NCBI GenBank assembly: GCA_949746255.1
Contig: CATKAP010000335.1
Span: forward strand, 1-37,026
Reading direction: 5' to 3'
Origin: an uncultured bacterium
Lineage (GTDB): Bacteria > Bacillota > Clostridia > Christensenellales > Borkfalkiaceae
Length of the DNA stretch: 37,026 nucleotides
Of the stretch, positions 23,413-34,000 are shown piece by piece (position 1 is the first letter of the stretch; the number at the start of each line of letters is the position of its first letter). A program made the translations under genes and the position numbers. The notes below the pieces were generated by a model that saw nothing but the letters and a program-made list of their open reading frames with translations, did not search any database and had not been told where the DNA came from.

Positions 23413-24059
23413 GCGTGAAGGTTTTTTACTGCTATGATTTTACCGTTTTCTCCGTTAACCAAATACGCCTGAATATTGCCCGCTCTGTCGCATACGCCTA
23501 CGTAATAATAACAATCTTCGTCGTAAAGCAATCTGACGTATATTTCGGCTTTGAATACCCCGTTTTCGGTAAGGTTTTTAAAATAGTCCGCGTCGTGTTC
23601 GGTCACGCATTTTACGGCTTCGTCGCAGCTTATAACTCCGTCGTGCTTAACGCTCAACGCCTTGTAAGTTTTTGATTCTCCGTCGGCGGTGAGCGTAACG
23701 TCAACGCCTTCCGAAGCGAAGCTTTCTGCCGAAAAGCTCAGATAGTAACGGTTGTGAACGGTTTGATAGTTCATTTCGCCCTGATGGTTTTCAACTTTGA
23801 TTTCCAATGCTTCGGGATTTTTGGGCAAACTTACAAATATTTCTATAAGACTGTTCATTTCGCCTTTTACTCCGTCCGCGGCGTAAGGTTGTTCGCGCTC
23901 AAGGCAGTGAATTTTGATCTCCGTTTCGGAATCGTTATATAAAAATACGCCGTGTCTTTTTTCCGAAACATAGTTTAAGTAATTGGTTTTCGAAGCGCAG
24001 CCGGCGGACGTAAACAGCAACGCGCACGCCGCGGCAAGCAAAATTAAAAATTTTCTCAT
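23409..24059 (-). CDS. Lipoprotein of unknown function
   Basis: A 216-residue protein with a lipoprotein signal: MRK, a hydrophobic stretch and TSAGC, with the lipidated Cys at residue 21. The mature part is mostly predicted beta strand, with a last segment YYVGVCDRAGNIQAYLVNGENGKIIAV that recalls PepSY-like folds, where a strand-turn-strand carries NGENGKI. No family is recognised. The ATG at 24059 lacks a ribosome binding site; the upstream bases are very AT-rich. Its stop overlaps that of the DUF1848 remnant by two bases, with no terminator between the converging genes. Confidence 0.75.
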   Translation of the reverse strand: MRKFLILLAAACALLFTSAGCASKTNYLNYVSEKRHGVFLYNDSETEIKIHCLEREQPYAADGVKGEMNSLIEIFVSLPKNPEALEIKVENHQGEMNYQTVHNRYYLSFSAESFASEGVDVTLTADGESKTYKALSVKHDGVISCDEAVKCVTEHDADYFKNLTENGVFKAEIYVRLLYDEDCYYYVGVCDRAGNIQAYLVNGENGKIIAVKNLHA

Positions 24060-24109
24060 ATTTAAAATATATTAACCCGATTAAAATATATGAATATATT
24101 TTTAAATAG

Positions 24110-24138
24110 TTGCAATTTTCGCCGTATTGTGCTAAAAT
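24110..24138 (+). promoter_or_regulatory. Sigma-A promoter of the guaB operon
   Basis: TTGCAA (24110-24115) and TAAAAT (24133-24138) with a 17-bp spacer. GGAG at 24166-24169 serves the next gene. The sequence ATGGACA is tandemly repeated at 24173 and 24180, offering two ATGs in different frames; only the second opens a long frame. Confidence 0.65.
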
Positions 24139-24179
24139 AATAAAAATTTTTTTCAAAACTGATTCGGAGCGTATGGACA

Positions 24180-26247
<2,068 letters not shown>

Positions 26248-26253
26248 TTAAAA

Positions 26254-26277
26254 AAGGCGTAAGAAAACTTGCGCCTT
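26254..26277 (+). terminator. Weak hairpin after guaB
   Basis: Stem AAGGCGTAAG (26254-26263) pairs with CTTGCGCCTT (26268-26277) with one G-T pair and an AAAA loop, followed by AAAATATTTT without a run of T. It ends 10 bases before the next ATG, so it could be a partial terminator or a processing or translation-control hairpin. Confidence 0.4.
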
Positions 26278-26287
26278 AAAATATTTT

Positions 26288-26791
26288 ATGAAAGAATTCA
26301 AAGGTAAATGCGAGTTTGCTTTAACGTTTTTGGCGTTCGGAATAATCTGCGTTGCGCTTGCGGTGCTTGCGGTCGTTCTTGCTTATTCAAGTCAACCCGT
26401 TGTTGCCGCCGTGGCGGGAATTATGTTCGGCGTAGGCGGTATAGCGTTGTTTATCAACGGCTTAAACTGCGCGCTTTATTCGCGTAAAATCGTTTTAAAA
26501 GTATTTGACGACCGTATCGAATTTTTATGCAGGGGAAAATTATTCGATAGGAAGCGGCGTACGGCATTTTTTGTGGAAATAAAACGTTTCGGAGTTACAA
26601 GAGACGGATATTACGATAAGTTAGGTCCGAAGGTCAAAATAATAAACAAAAAATCCGGAAACATTTGGTTTGTTACGGACGATACGGGATATTGTTCGGT
26701 TGATGTTGAAGATTGCTTTCAGGCGGGAAGCTGCATAATAAAAAAGCTTAACCCTTCGCAAATAGACGGCAAAAGCGAATTGAAAAAATAA
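26288..26791 (+). CDS. Two-helix membrane protein with possible PH-like domain
   Basis: A 167-residue protein with two close hydrophobic helices (about 10-35 and 38-65) and a basic, strand-rich cytoplasmic part (KIVLKVFDDRIEFLCRGKLFDRKR, FFVEIKRFGVTRDG, GPKVKIINKKSGNIWFV). The layout is like bacterial PH-domain proteins, in which helices precede a small barrel, but the match is weak and the family is not recognised. No ribosome binding site precedes the ATG. It lies between guaB and guaA and ends 18 bases before guaA, so it is likely co-transcribed with guaA. Confidence 0.65.
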   Translation: MKEFKGKCEFALTFLAFGIICVALAVLAVVLAYSSQPVVAAVAGIMFGVGGIALFINGLNCALYSRKIVLKVFDDRIEFLCRGKLFDRKRRTAFFVEIKRFGVTRDGYYDKLGPKVKIINKKSGNIWFVTDDTGYCSVDVEDCFQAGSCIIKKLNPSQIDGKSELKK

Positions 26792-26809
26792 TCTATAAGG
26801 AAAAATAAA

Positions 26810-28351
26810 ATGCAACACGAAAAAGTTTTGGTTTTGGATTTCGGCGGTCAGTACAACCAGCTTATAGCGCGCAGAGTGCGCGAACATAAAATTTACTGCG
26901 AAGTGAAATCGTACAAGACGCCGATTGAAGAAATCCGCGCAATGAATCCCAAAGGAATAATTTTTACCGGCGGACCTAATTCCGTGTATCTCGACGATTC
27001 CCCGAGAATGAGTAAGGAAATTTTCGAGCTGGGCGTGCCTATTTTGGGCATATGCTACGGCGCGCAGTTCCTCGTTTACGGCTTGGGCGGAAAAATAGAA
27101 AAAGCCGACGACAGAGCGGCGGCGGAATTCGGCAGAACGGACTGCGAATTCGACACAAAGTCCCTGCTTTTTAAAGGCTTGAAGAAAAAATCCGTGGTGT
27201 GGATGAGCCATAACGACCGTATTGCCACGTTGCCTGAAGGCTTTGTCGCGGCAGGGCACAGCGATAAGTGTCCTTACGGCGCAATAGAAAACGCAGAAAA
27301 GAAATTTTACGGCGTGCAGTTCCACCCGGAAGTAAATCATACGGAACAGGGATTCGATATGCTCGGCAACTTCCTTTACAACGTTTGCGGTTGTACGGGC
27401 GACTGGACTATGGAAGAATATGCGCAGACGGCTATTAAAAATATACGCGAAAAAGTGGGTAAAGGTAAAGCGTTGCTGGCTTTGTCGGGAGGAGTGGACA
27501 GCTCGGTTGCGTGTAAGCTTCTCGCAAAAGCGATAGGAAGCCAGCTTACCTGCATTTTCGTGGACCACGGGCTTATGCGTAAAAACGAGGGCGACGAGGT
27601 TGAAGCGGCTTTTAAAGACAGCGGAGTAAATTTAGTGCGCGTTAACGCCGGTGAAAGATTTCTTTCAAAACTCAAAGGCGTAACGGAACCGGAAAGTAAG
27701 CGTAAAATTATAGGCGAGGAATTTATTCGCGTTTTCGAAGAAGAGGCTAAAAAAATCGGTAAGGTTGATTATCTTGTGCAGGGGACTATATATCCCGACG
27801 TTATAGAGTCTGGTTTGGGCGACGCGGCGGTAATAAAGTCGCACCACAACGTCGGCGGATTGCCCGATTACGTCGATTTTAAAGAAATAATAGAACCTTT
27901 GAGAATGTTGTTTAAAGACGAAGTGCGCGCGCTTGGAATAACTCTCGGTTTAGACGAAAAACTCGTATGGCGTCAGCCTTTCCCCGGACCGGGACTGGCA
28001 ATAAGAATAATAGGCGAGATTACGCCCGAGAAAGTTGCAATTCTTCAGGACGCGGACGCCATATTCCGTGAAGAAATAGCGAACGCGAAACTCGACCGTG
28101 ATATAAATCAATATTTTGCGGTGCTTACAAATATGCGTTCGGTAGGCGTGATGGGCGACGGAAGAACTTACGATTACACGCTCGCGTTGCGCGGCGTATC
28201 CACTACCGATTTCATGACGGCCGATTTTTCGAGAATACCTTACGAAGTGTTGGAAACGGTTTCGGTAAGAATCGTTAACGAAGTTAAGCATATAAACAGA
28301 ATCGTATACGATATAACTTCAAAACCTCCCGCAACAATAGAATGGGAATAA
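26810..28351 (+). CDS. guaA: GMP synthase (glutamine-hydrolysing) GuaA
   Basis: A 513-residue enzyme turning XMP into GMP with ATP and glutamine. The glutaminase domain (1-195) has GPNSVYLDD, the nucleophile motif LGICYGAQ and the His-Glu pair in [14 protein letters not shown]. The ATP pyrophosphatase domain has the P-loop [33 protein letters not shown], and the C-terminal dimerisation part ends with [13 protein letters not shown], the usual GuaA end. It follows AAGGA. Together with guaB it gives the branch from IMP to GMP. Confidence 0.98.
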   Translation: MQHEKVLVLDFGGQYNQLIARRVREHKIYCEVKSYKTPIEEIRAMNPKGIIFTGGPNSVYLDDSPRMSKEIFELGVPILGICYGAQFLVYGLGGKIEKADDRAAAEFGRTDCEFDTKSLLFKGLKKKSVVWMSHNDRIATLPEGFVAAGHSDKCPYGAIENAEKKFYGVQFHPEVNHTEQGFDMLGNFLYNVCGCTGDWTMEEYAQTAIKNIREKVGKGKALLALSGGVDSSVACKLLAKAIGSQLTCIFVDHGLMRKNEGDEVEAAFKDSGVNLVRVNAGERFLSKLKGVTEPESKRKIIGEEFIRVFEEEAKKIGKVDYLVQGTIYPDVIESGLGDAAVIKSHHNVGGLPDYVDFKEIIEPLRMLFKDEVRALGITLGLDEKLVWRQPFPGPGLAIRIIGEITPEKVAILQDADAIFREEIANAKLDRDINQYFAVLTNMRSVGVMGDGRTYDYTLALRGVSTTDFMTADFSRIPYEVLETVSVRIVNEVKHINRIVYDITSKPPATIEWE

Positions 28352-28375
28352 TATTAAAAGATGCTTAATCTTTTC

Positions 28376-28402
28376 GCGGCTCGGACTTAAAGTCCGAGCC
28401 GC
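28376..28402 (+). terminator. Strong GC-rich hairpin after guaA
   Basis: GCGGCTCGGACTT (28376-28388) and AAGTCCGAGCCGC (28390-28402) pair perfectly. There is no clear run of T after it (AAACATTATT), so it may act as a 3' stabilising hairpin as well as a terminator. The rest of the 170-base gap holds the next promoter. Confidence 0.6.
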
Positions 28403-28435
28403 AAACATTATTAAAATAAAATTTTACGGCGAGGG

Positions 28436-28464
28436 TTGATTTTTTCGTTTAGCTGTGTTATACT
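28436..28464 (+). promoter_or_regulatory. Sigma-A promoter of the HelD-like gene
   Basis: TTGATT (28436-28441) and TATACT (28459-28464) are 17 bp apart. Transcription would start near 28471. Confidence 0.7.
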
Positions 28465-28492
28465 AATATATCGGTAAGCGGGTATAAAAATT

Positions 28493-28537
28493 ATGCGCTT
28501 TATTGATATTCTAACTAGACTTTTATGGCTGATTTAA
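28493..28537 (+). other. Possible 14-codon leader ORF overlapping the helicase start
   Basis: ATG 28493 opens a frame MRFIDILTRLLWLI that stops at 28535-28537, thirteen bases inside the helicase gene. The helicase ATG (28525) lacks a ribosome binding site, so ribosomes finishing this short frame could restart there. The leader ORF itself has only a weak site (GCGGG, 28479-28483). Tentative. Confidence 0.25.
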
Positions 28538-30897
28538 ACGAAATAAAAAATTTAATAAATTCGCATAAACAACCCGATAAACAGTTTTTTTTATCGTTAT
28601 TGGATGCGGACGAACAGCGCGCTTATGAGGAAAATCATGTAAACGCCGTTATGGCAATGCTTAAATTTCTGTATATTGCAAAATTACAGAAAAAAATAAA
28701 GGCGCTTGTAAAAGAAAAGGACGGGCTTAAAAACTCGCCCGAATATAATGCGGAATCGTATAAAAGAGTATTGGAAATAAATGCGGAAATTTCTAAGATC
28801 AAAGCTAAAACCGATCAATATAAACCTTTTTTCGAAGAACCGTATTTTGCCAGAATGGACCTTGTCGACGATATAGAGGGATATAACAGTTACTATATCG
28901 GCAAACGCGGCGACGAAGGTTTGGAAATTATAGATTGGCGCGCGCCTTTGGCAAGGAAGTATTATCAGAAAAGTCTTACTTCGTTTTCTGTAAACGAATA
29001 TAAATACAAACTTATTTTACGCCGGGCTTTAAGAACGGGAAACGGAAAAATTTTCGCGCTTAAAAACGAGTATCTATCTTTGGACGGGTATCTAACAAAA
29101 GACGAAATAGGCGGCAGAGACGAATCTTTGATTTTTGACCCGTTTTTACGTGAAATTCTTAAATCGCGCAAAGAAAAACAGGAAATTTGCGACATTATAG
29201 AAACCATTCAGGAACAGCAGTTTGAAATTATTACTTTACCTGAAAAAGACGAATTTATAGTTCAAGGAGTCGCGGGCAGCGGAAAAACAATGATTTTGCT
29301 GCACAGGCTCTCTTATATAATGTATAACAACGAAAATATAAGAAATTCCGACGTTTTGGTAATTACGCCGTCGGATTCGTTTAACGCGTTTATAGACGAG
29401 CTTTCCGCCGTGCTCGAACTTGAAAAAGTTAAAACAAGCACAATAGAGAATTATTTTATAAGCCTTCTCAAAAGCGTCGGCGTAGACGTTTCTAAAAGAA
29501 TAGATTTTAACGCGCCTGTGCCTGAAAATTATAAAAAATATATTTATTCGGAGAAGTTCGTAAACGACGTAAATGTAAAACTCGAAAAAATTTTCGACGG
29601 GATGTACGGTCTATTTTCTTCCGAAGATTGCCGCGAAGCGGTAGGAAGTATAACTTGCGCGTGCGGCAGACAGATTGCCGAATACGAAAATATAAAAAAC
29701 GCCAGCCTCAGAGTGCGCCGCTGCGTACTGGGTGAAATAAAGGAAAAACCCGACGGCGGGTTATATTATACTAAACAGTTCCGCTATATGTTTAACTGCG
29801 TTTTGGACGTGAACGAATTTTTAAAACTTATAGTGACCGATTCGCGGATGAAAGAATACGCGTATTTTTACAAACAATTGCTGTCTTTTTATAAGTCGGT
29901 GCGTTTTTTAAGAAGATATGCCGATAAAATTTGTAAAGCCGCGCTTGAAGATTTGTACAAGTTAAACGTTGCGGTGGAGAAAGAAATTGCGGATTTGCGC
30001 CGTTATAAGATAAAATTAGGCGAAAACGAATTATTCACCTACGCCGAAAATATAAAAAAACGGGAAGTTCTTAAGGAAGAAACGGGTGCGGCGATACGTC
30101 GGGTTGAAAATATTTTAAACGACTTTTCGCCCGTTCACGATTTTGCCGACGTAATGCGTGGCGAAAGCGATTTGGTCGCCGTAGGCAAATGCGAAAATAC
30201 TCATGATATACTCAGTTTTTTCTATAAAGAAACGGTAAAAAAAGTCAAACAGAAAACGGGTGTGCCCGCAAAACCTTTATTAAAGTGCGACGCTTTTGCG
30301 CTGTGTCTTATTTTAATAAAACTCGGTTTTAATCTGTCGCCGAAGTATTCGTTTATATTCGTAGACGAAGGGCAGGATATTTCTTTTGCGGAATACGAGA
30401 TATTGAAGCGTGTAAACGAGCGCGCGGTGTTTAACGTTTTCGGAGATTTAAAACAGAACGTTACGCCGTACCGCGGCATAAAAAATTGGAACGAGCTTGG
30501 CGGTAAAATTTACAATCTTAATTTGAATTACCGTAATACTAATCAGATAGTTAATTACGTTTCCGAAAAGCTCGGTATAGATATGAGCGCTATAGGTTTC
30601 GGCGGCAGTGAAATAGAATATATAACCCAGCGTTCCGTTACGGGGTGGCTTACGGAAAAAAACGGGCTTAAAGCCGTCATATGTTCGGAGCAACGCCTTG
30701 AAGAGTTTAAAAGAAAAAGTTATAACGTTATAAGAAATACGGGTAAAATTTCCAAAAACAAAATTAATTTAATGACGGTGTACGAAAGCAAGGGTTTGGA
30801 ATTTACGGCAGTGGCGGTAGCGGCTTCCGATATGACCGATAACGAAAAATATATCGCCTTTACGCGAGCATTAAAAGAGCTTGCCGTTATAAACTGA
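28525..30897 (+). CDS. HelD-like superfamily 1 helicase/ATPase
   Basis: A 790-residue UvrD-type protein of the HelD class, which binds RNA polymerase and helps release it from stalled or rifampicin-blocked complexes. The N-terminal part has a coiled coil with charged helices (about 38-90), then PYFARMDLVDD and IIDWRAPLARKYY, both typical of HelD, then IETIQEQQFEIITL. SF1 motifs follow: Walker A VQGVAGSGKTMILLHR (about 248), Walker B IFVDEGQDIS (about 611), GDLKQNVTPYRG (motif III), LNLNYRNTNQIV (motif IV) and VYESKGLEFTAVAVAASD (motif V), ending shortly after YIAFTRALKE (motif VI). The long middle insert (about 300-600) is HelD-like. The start is not backed by a ribosome binding site. A good terminator follows. 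Confidence 0.85.
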   Translation: MADLNEIKNLINSHKQPDKQFFLSLLDADEQRAYEENHVNAVMAMLKFLYIAKLQKKIKALVKEKDGLKNSPEYNAESYKRVLEINAEISKIKAKTDQYKPFFEEPYFARMDLVDDIEGYNSYYIGKRGDEGLEIIDWRAPLARKYYQKSLTSFSVNEYKYKLILRRALRTGNGKIFALKNEYLSLDGYLTKDEIGGRDESLIFDPFLREILKSRKEKQEICDIIETIQEQQFEIITLPEKDEFIVQGVAGSGKTMILLHRLSYIMYNNENIRNSDVLVITPSDSFNAFIDELSAVLELEKVKTSTIENYFISLLKSVGVDVSKRIDFNAPVPENYKKYIYSEKFVNDVNVKLEKIFDGMYGLFSSEDCREAVGSITCACGRQIAEYENIKNASLRVRRCVLGEIKEKPDGGLYYTKQFRYMFNCVLDVNEFLKLIVTDSRMKEYAYFYKQLLSFYKSVRFLRRYADKICKAALEDLYKLNVAVEKEIADLRRYKIKLGENELFTYAENIKKREVLKEETGAAIRRVENILNDFSPVHDFADVMRGESDLVAVGKCENTHDILSFFYKETVKKVKQKTGVPAKPLLKCDAFALCLILIKLGFNLSPKYSFIFVDEGQDISFAEYEILKRVNERAVFNVFGDLKQNVTPYRGIKNWNELGGKIYNLNLNYRNTNQIVNYVSEKLGIDMSAIGFGGSEIEYITQRSVTGWLTEKNGLKAVICSEQRLEEFKRKSYNVIRNTGKISKNKINLMTVYESKGLEFTAVAVAASDMTDNEKYIAFTRALKELAVIN

Positions 30898-30903
30898 CAG
30901 ATT

Positions 30904-30940
30904 TTGCGGAACGCATTTGCGGTCCGCAATTTTATATTTA
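30904..30940 (+). terminator. Terminator after the HelD-like gene
   Basis: TTGCGGA (30904-30910) pairs with TCCGCAA (30923-30929) around a 12-base loop, followed by TTTTATATTTA. Confidence 0.75.
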
Positions 30941-30973
30941 AAAACTATTGGCAATAATTCGGAAGCGCAACAC

Positions 30974-31002
30974 TTGCCAATTAATGGAAAAAGTGCTATA
31001 AT
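30974..31002 (+). promoter_or_regulatory. Sigma-A promoter of the giant helicase gene
   Basis: TTGCCA (30974-30979) and a consensus TATAAT (30997-31002) with a 17-bp spacer. The leader of about 30 bases carries AGAGGTG before ATG 31041. Confidence 0.8.
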
Positions 31003-31040
31003 TTACAATAACAACAAAGTTAAGCGCAGAGGTGATATTT

Positions 31041-34000
31041 ATGGCGGTAAAAACGAAAAAACCGGTAGACAGTATTGAAATAGAGGGCGAGTTACTTAAC
31101 ACCGTGGGTTACGCCACATATTATTGCCGTCGTCCGCTGTTTACTTCTTTTAAGATTTTTAACCGCGATACCGAAAACGCCGGCGATATTACCGTAAACA
31201 TAAGCGGTTCTACGCAGCTTATATTGCCTACGGAAATAAAAATAGAAGAAATTCCTCATGAAAGCAGTATCGAACTTTCGCCGCAAAACGTGCTTAATCC
31301 CAAATTTCTTGCGGAATTGGAGGAGAAAGAAACGTGCGACGTACAGGTAAAACTTACGTGCGGCAAGGAAATAATATGCACTCTAACCGCCGAAGTAACG
31401 GCTCTTCCCATTGATTGTTGGAGCGGGCTTTGCGGTAACGTGGAAATGCTTTCCGCGTTTGTGCGCCCCAAGCTTGCCGATTGCCAGAAAATTATCGCTG
31501 AGGCGGGGTTACAATTAAAAACGTGGGGCTATTCTTCAGAATTTACCGGCTATTCCGGCAACGATAAAAACGGGGTGAGAAATGCTGCGGCTTCCGTCTT
31601 TACGGCAATTCGCCGCATGAATATCGAACGTGAAGCGGGGAACGACCTTTCTGAAAACGCCGTTGCGGTGGACACGGTAAAAATTTTGAAGGACAAGTCC
31701 GCCACGCCTTTGGAACTTGCAGCGTTTACCGCAAGCTGTTTGGAAGCGGCTAAATTAAATCCCGTAATAATTATCGGCAAAGAAAAAATTGCCGTGGGAG
31801 TATGGCTTTACGAAAGCTGTTTTTCATCCTCGTTGCAGGACGATATGCAGTTAATATTGAAGTATGTTTCAGAAGGCGTCAACAATTTGACTTTGTTCGA
31901 CGTGGACGATTTGTTTGCGCATAAAAACGCGAGCTATACCACCAGCGAGGCGCACGCTGTGGCGGGATTGCAAAATCCTGTTTACGAAATTTGCCTCGAT
32001 GTAAAGCGTTGCCGTGTGGGTGGGATATTCCCGCTGCCGCTCAAAGTAAAAACTGCGGGCGGTTACGAGCTTTTAAAAGATAAGCAGTTCTCCTACGACG
32101 AAAAACCTCAGGAAGTGGTTGACGCGTCTAAATACGAATATGTAAAACGCGCTTCAAAAGCCGCTAATTGGCAAAGACGGCTTTTGGATTTGTCAATGCG
32201 CAATAATTTGCTCAATTTCCGTTACAACCGTGATTGCCTTCACTTAATGTGTTCGGATTTATACTCGTTTTCGGAAAAACTCGACGAAAAAGATAAATTT
32301 ACGGTGCTTCCGAATACCACCCCTATAAAGGACGCGGTGTATTTCGGCGAGAGTAAAGACATAAAGAGCCTTGAAGAATTGATAGCGTTGGAAATGAAGT
32401 CGGGTAAAATCCGTTGTCTTACTTCCGCGGAAAATTTAACCGAAGTCGCTACTACGCTTTTAAGGAAATCGCGTTCGGCGGAGGAAGAGGCGGGAGCGAA
32501 AACGCTGTATTTGGCGCTCGGATTTTTGAAGTGGAAAAACGCGGACGAAAAAGAGGATAAATTCGCCCCTATAGTTTTGATGCCCGTCAATTTGCGCAGA
32601 ATGAAAACGCAGGGATTGCTGCTGGAACCGGGCGAGGGATACGAAGTAAACACTACGCTTTTAGAATATTTGAAGCAGGATTTCGGAATCGATGTCCGCG
32701 GACTCGACGGCGAAAGGCTTTCGCCAAAGGAAATAATAGCGGTAGTTCGTGCAAAAACGGCCAATATGAAGGGTTGGATGGTATACGAGGACGCGTATCT
32801 GGCTCAATTCACCTTCGCGCGTTACGCTATGTGGGCGGACGTCAAAAACAATGTTCAAAGGTATGCGGAAAATCCTTTAATAGGTTCGCTTTTGACCAAC
32901 ACCAATATGTTGGCTGAAAATAAAATCTGCGGAGTGGACGAGGACGACAGTCAGCCTTGCGAAGTTTTAACTCCTCTTCCGTGCGACAGCGCGCAGTATT
33001 CTGCAGTAGCCGAATCGGCGAAAGGCACTACTTTCGTTTTACACGGTCCTCCCGGAACGGGTAAAAGTCAGACTATTACCAATATGATAGCTAACGCTTT
33101 GCACGTAGGAAAGAGGGTGCTTTTCGTAGCCGAAAAACAGGCGGCGTTGCAGGTTGTTAAAAAACGTCTTTGCGATATAGGCATAGGCGAGTTTTGTATG
33201 GAGCTTCATTCGGGCAAATCAACGGATAAAGCGGAGATAATACGCAGTATAGAAAATACTCTTGCGTTGAACTGTGAAACGGATACCGAACAGTTTGAAG
33301 GAACGGGCGGACGTATAAGAGCCGTCCGCGACGGATTGCGCGCGCCTCTTGAAGCTCTTCATAAAAAACGCAGACTCGGCGTTTCCGTTTACGAAGCGAT
33401 TTTATATTATCTGCAGAACAAAAACGCGCCCGAGCTTGTGAATATTGAGAGTACTTTTTACGATTCCCTTACGCGTAAAAAACTTGAAGAATGCGAAAAT
33501 ATGCTCAATACCGCCCAGGCGGCGGCAAAGGAATGCGGCGGAGTTTACCGTTCGCCTTTCAGCGAAGTAAAACTTACCGAATATGATGAAAAAACAAAAA
33601 CTTCTGTTCTTTGCGCGGCGGAAGTGGTGCTTGCCGAATTAAAACATTTAAAAAATTATATAGGCATATTCCTTGAAACCTTTAATCAGAAAATAAGTAA
33701 GTTCACTTATAAAAAACTTGAAAATCTGATTGCGGTTGCAAACGTGTTGCAAAGCGACGGGCTGAAAATATTCTTCGAATGTAAGGAAGAGGAACTTTAT
33801 AAATTTTATAATGCAAGTTTGCGTTACGACAGCGAAGTCAAACATTGGTTAAAATATTTTAAAACGCTCCCCTCGTTGGACAAACTTTCCGAAGATATAG
33901 AAAAAGAACTTGATAATTGGGGAGAAAATTACCGTTCTTCCCGCACTTTGCTTGCGGTGCTGAGAAAAATTAACCGTTGTTCGCGCACGCCTTTGAAAGA

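Noticed and set aside
26621-27568. Long open frame (315 codons) on the minus strand across the gene at 26288 and guaA
   Set aside because: It is antisense to two well-supported genes, has a composition typical of reverse reading, and shows no family motif or ribosome binding site.
28376-28402. The 13-bp hairpin after guaA considered as a purine riboswitch or mobile repeat
   Set aside because: It is a simple hairpin downstream of the gene, with no conserved riboswitch core and no second copy seen in the window.
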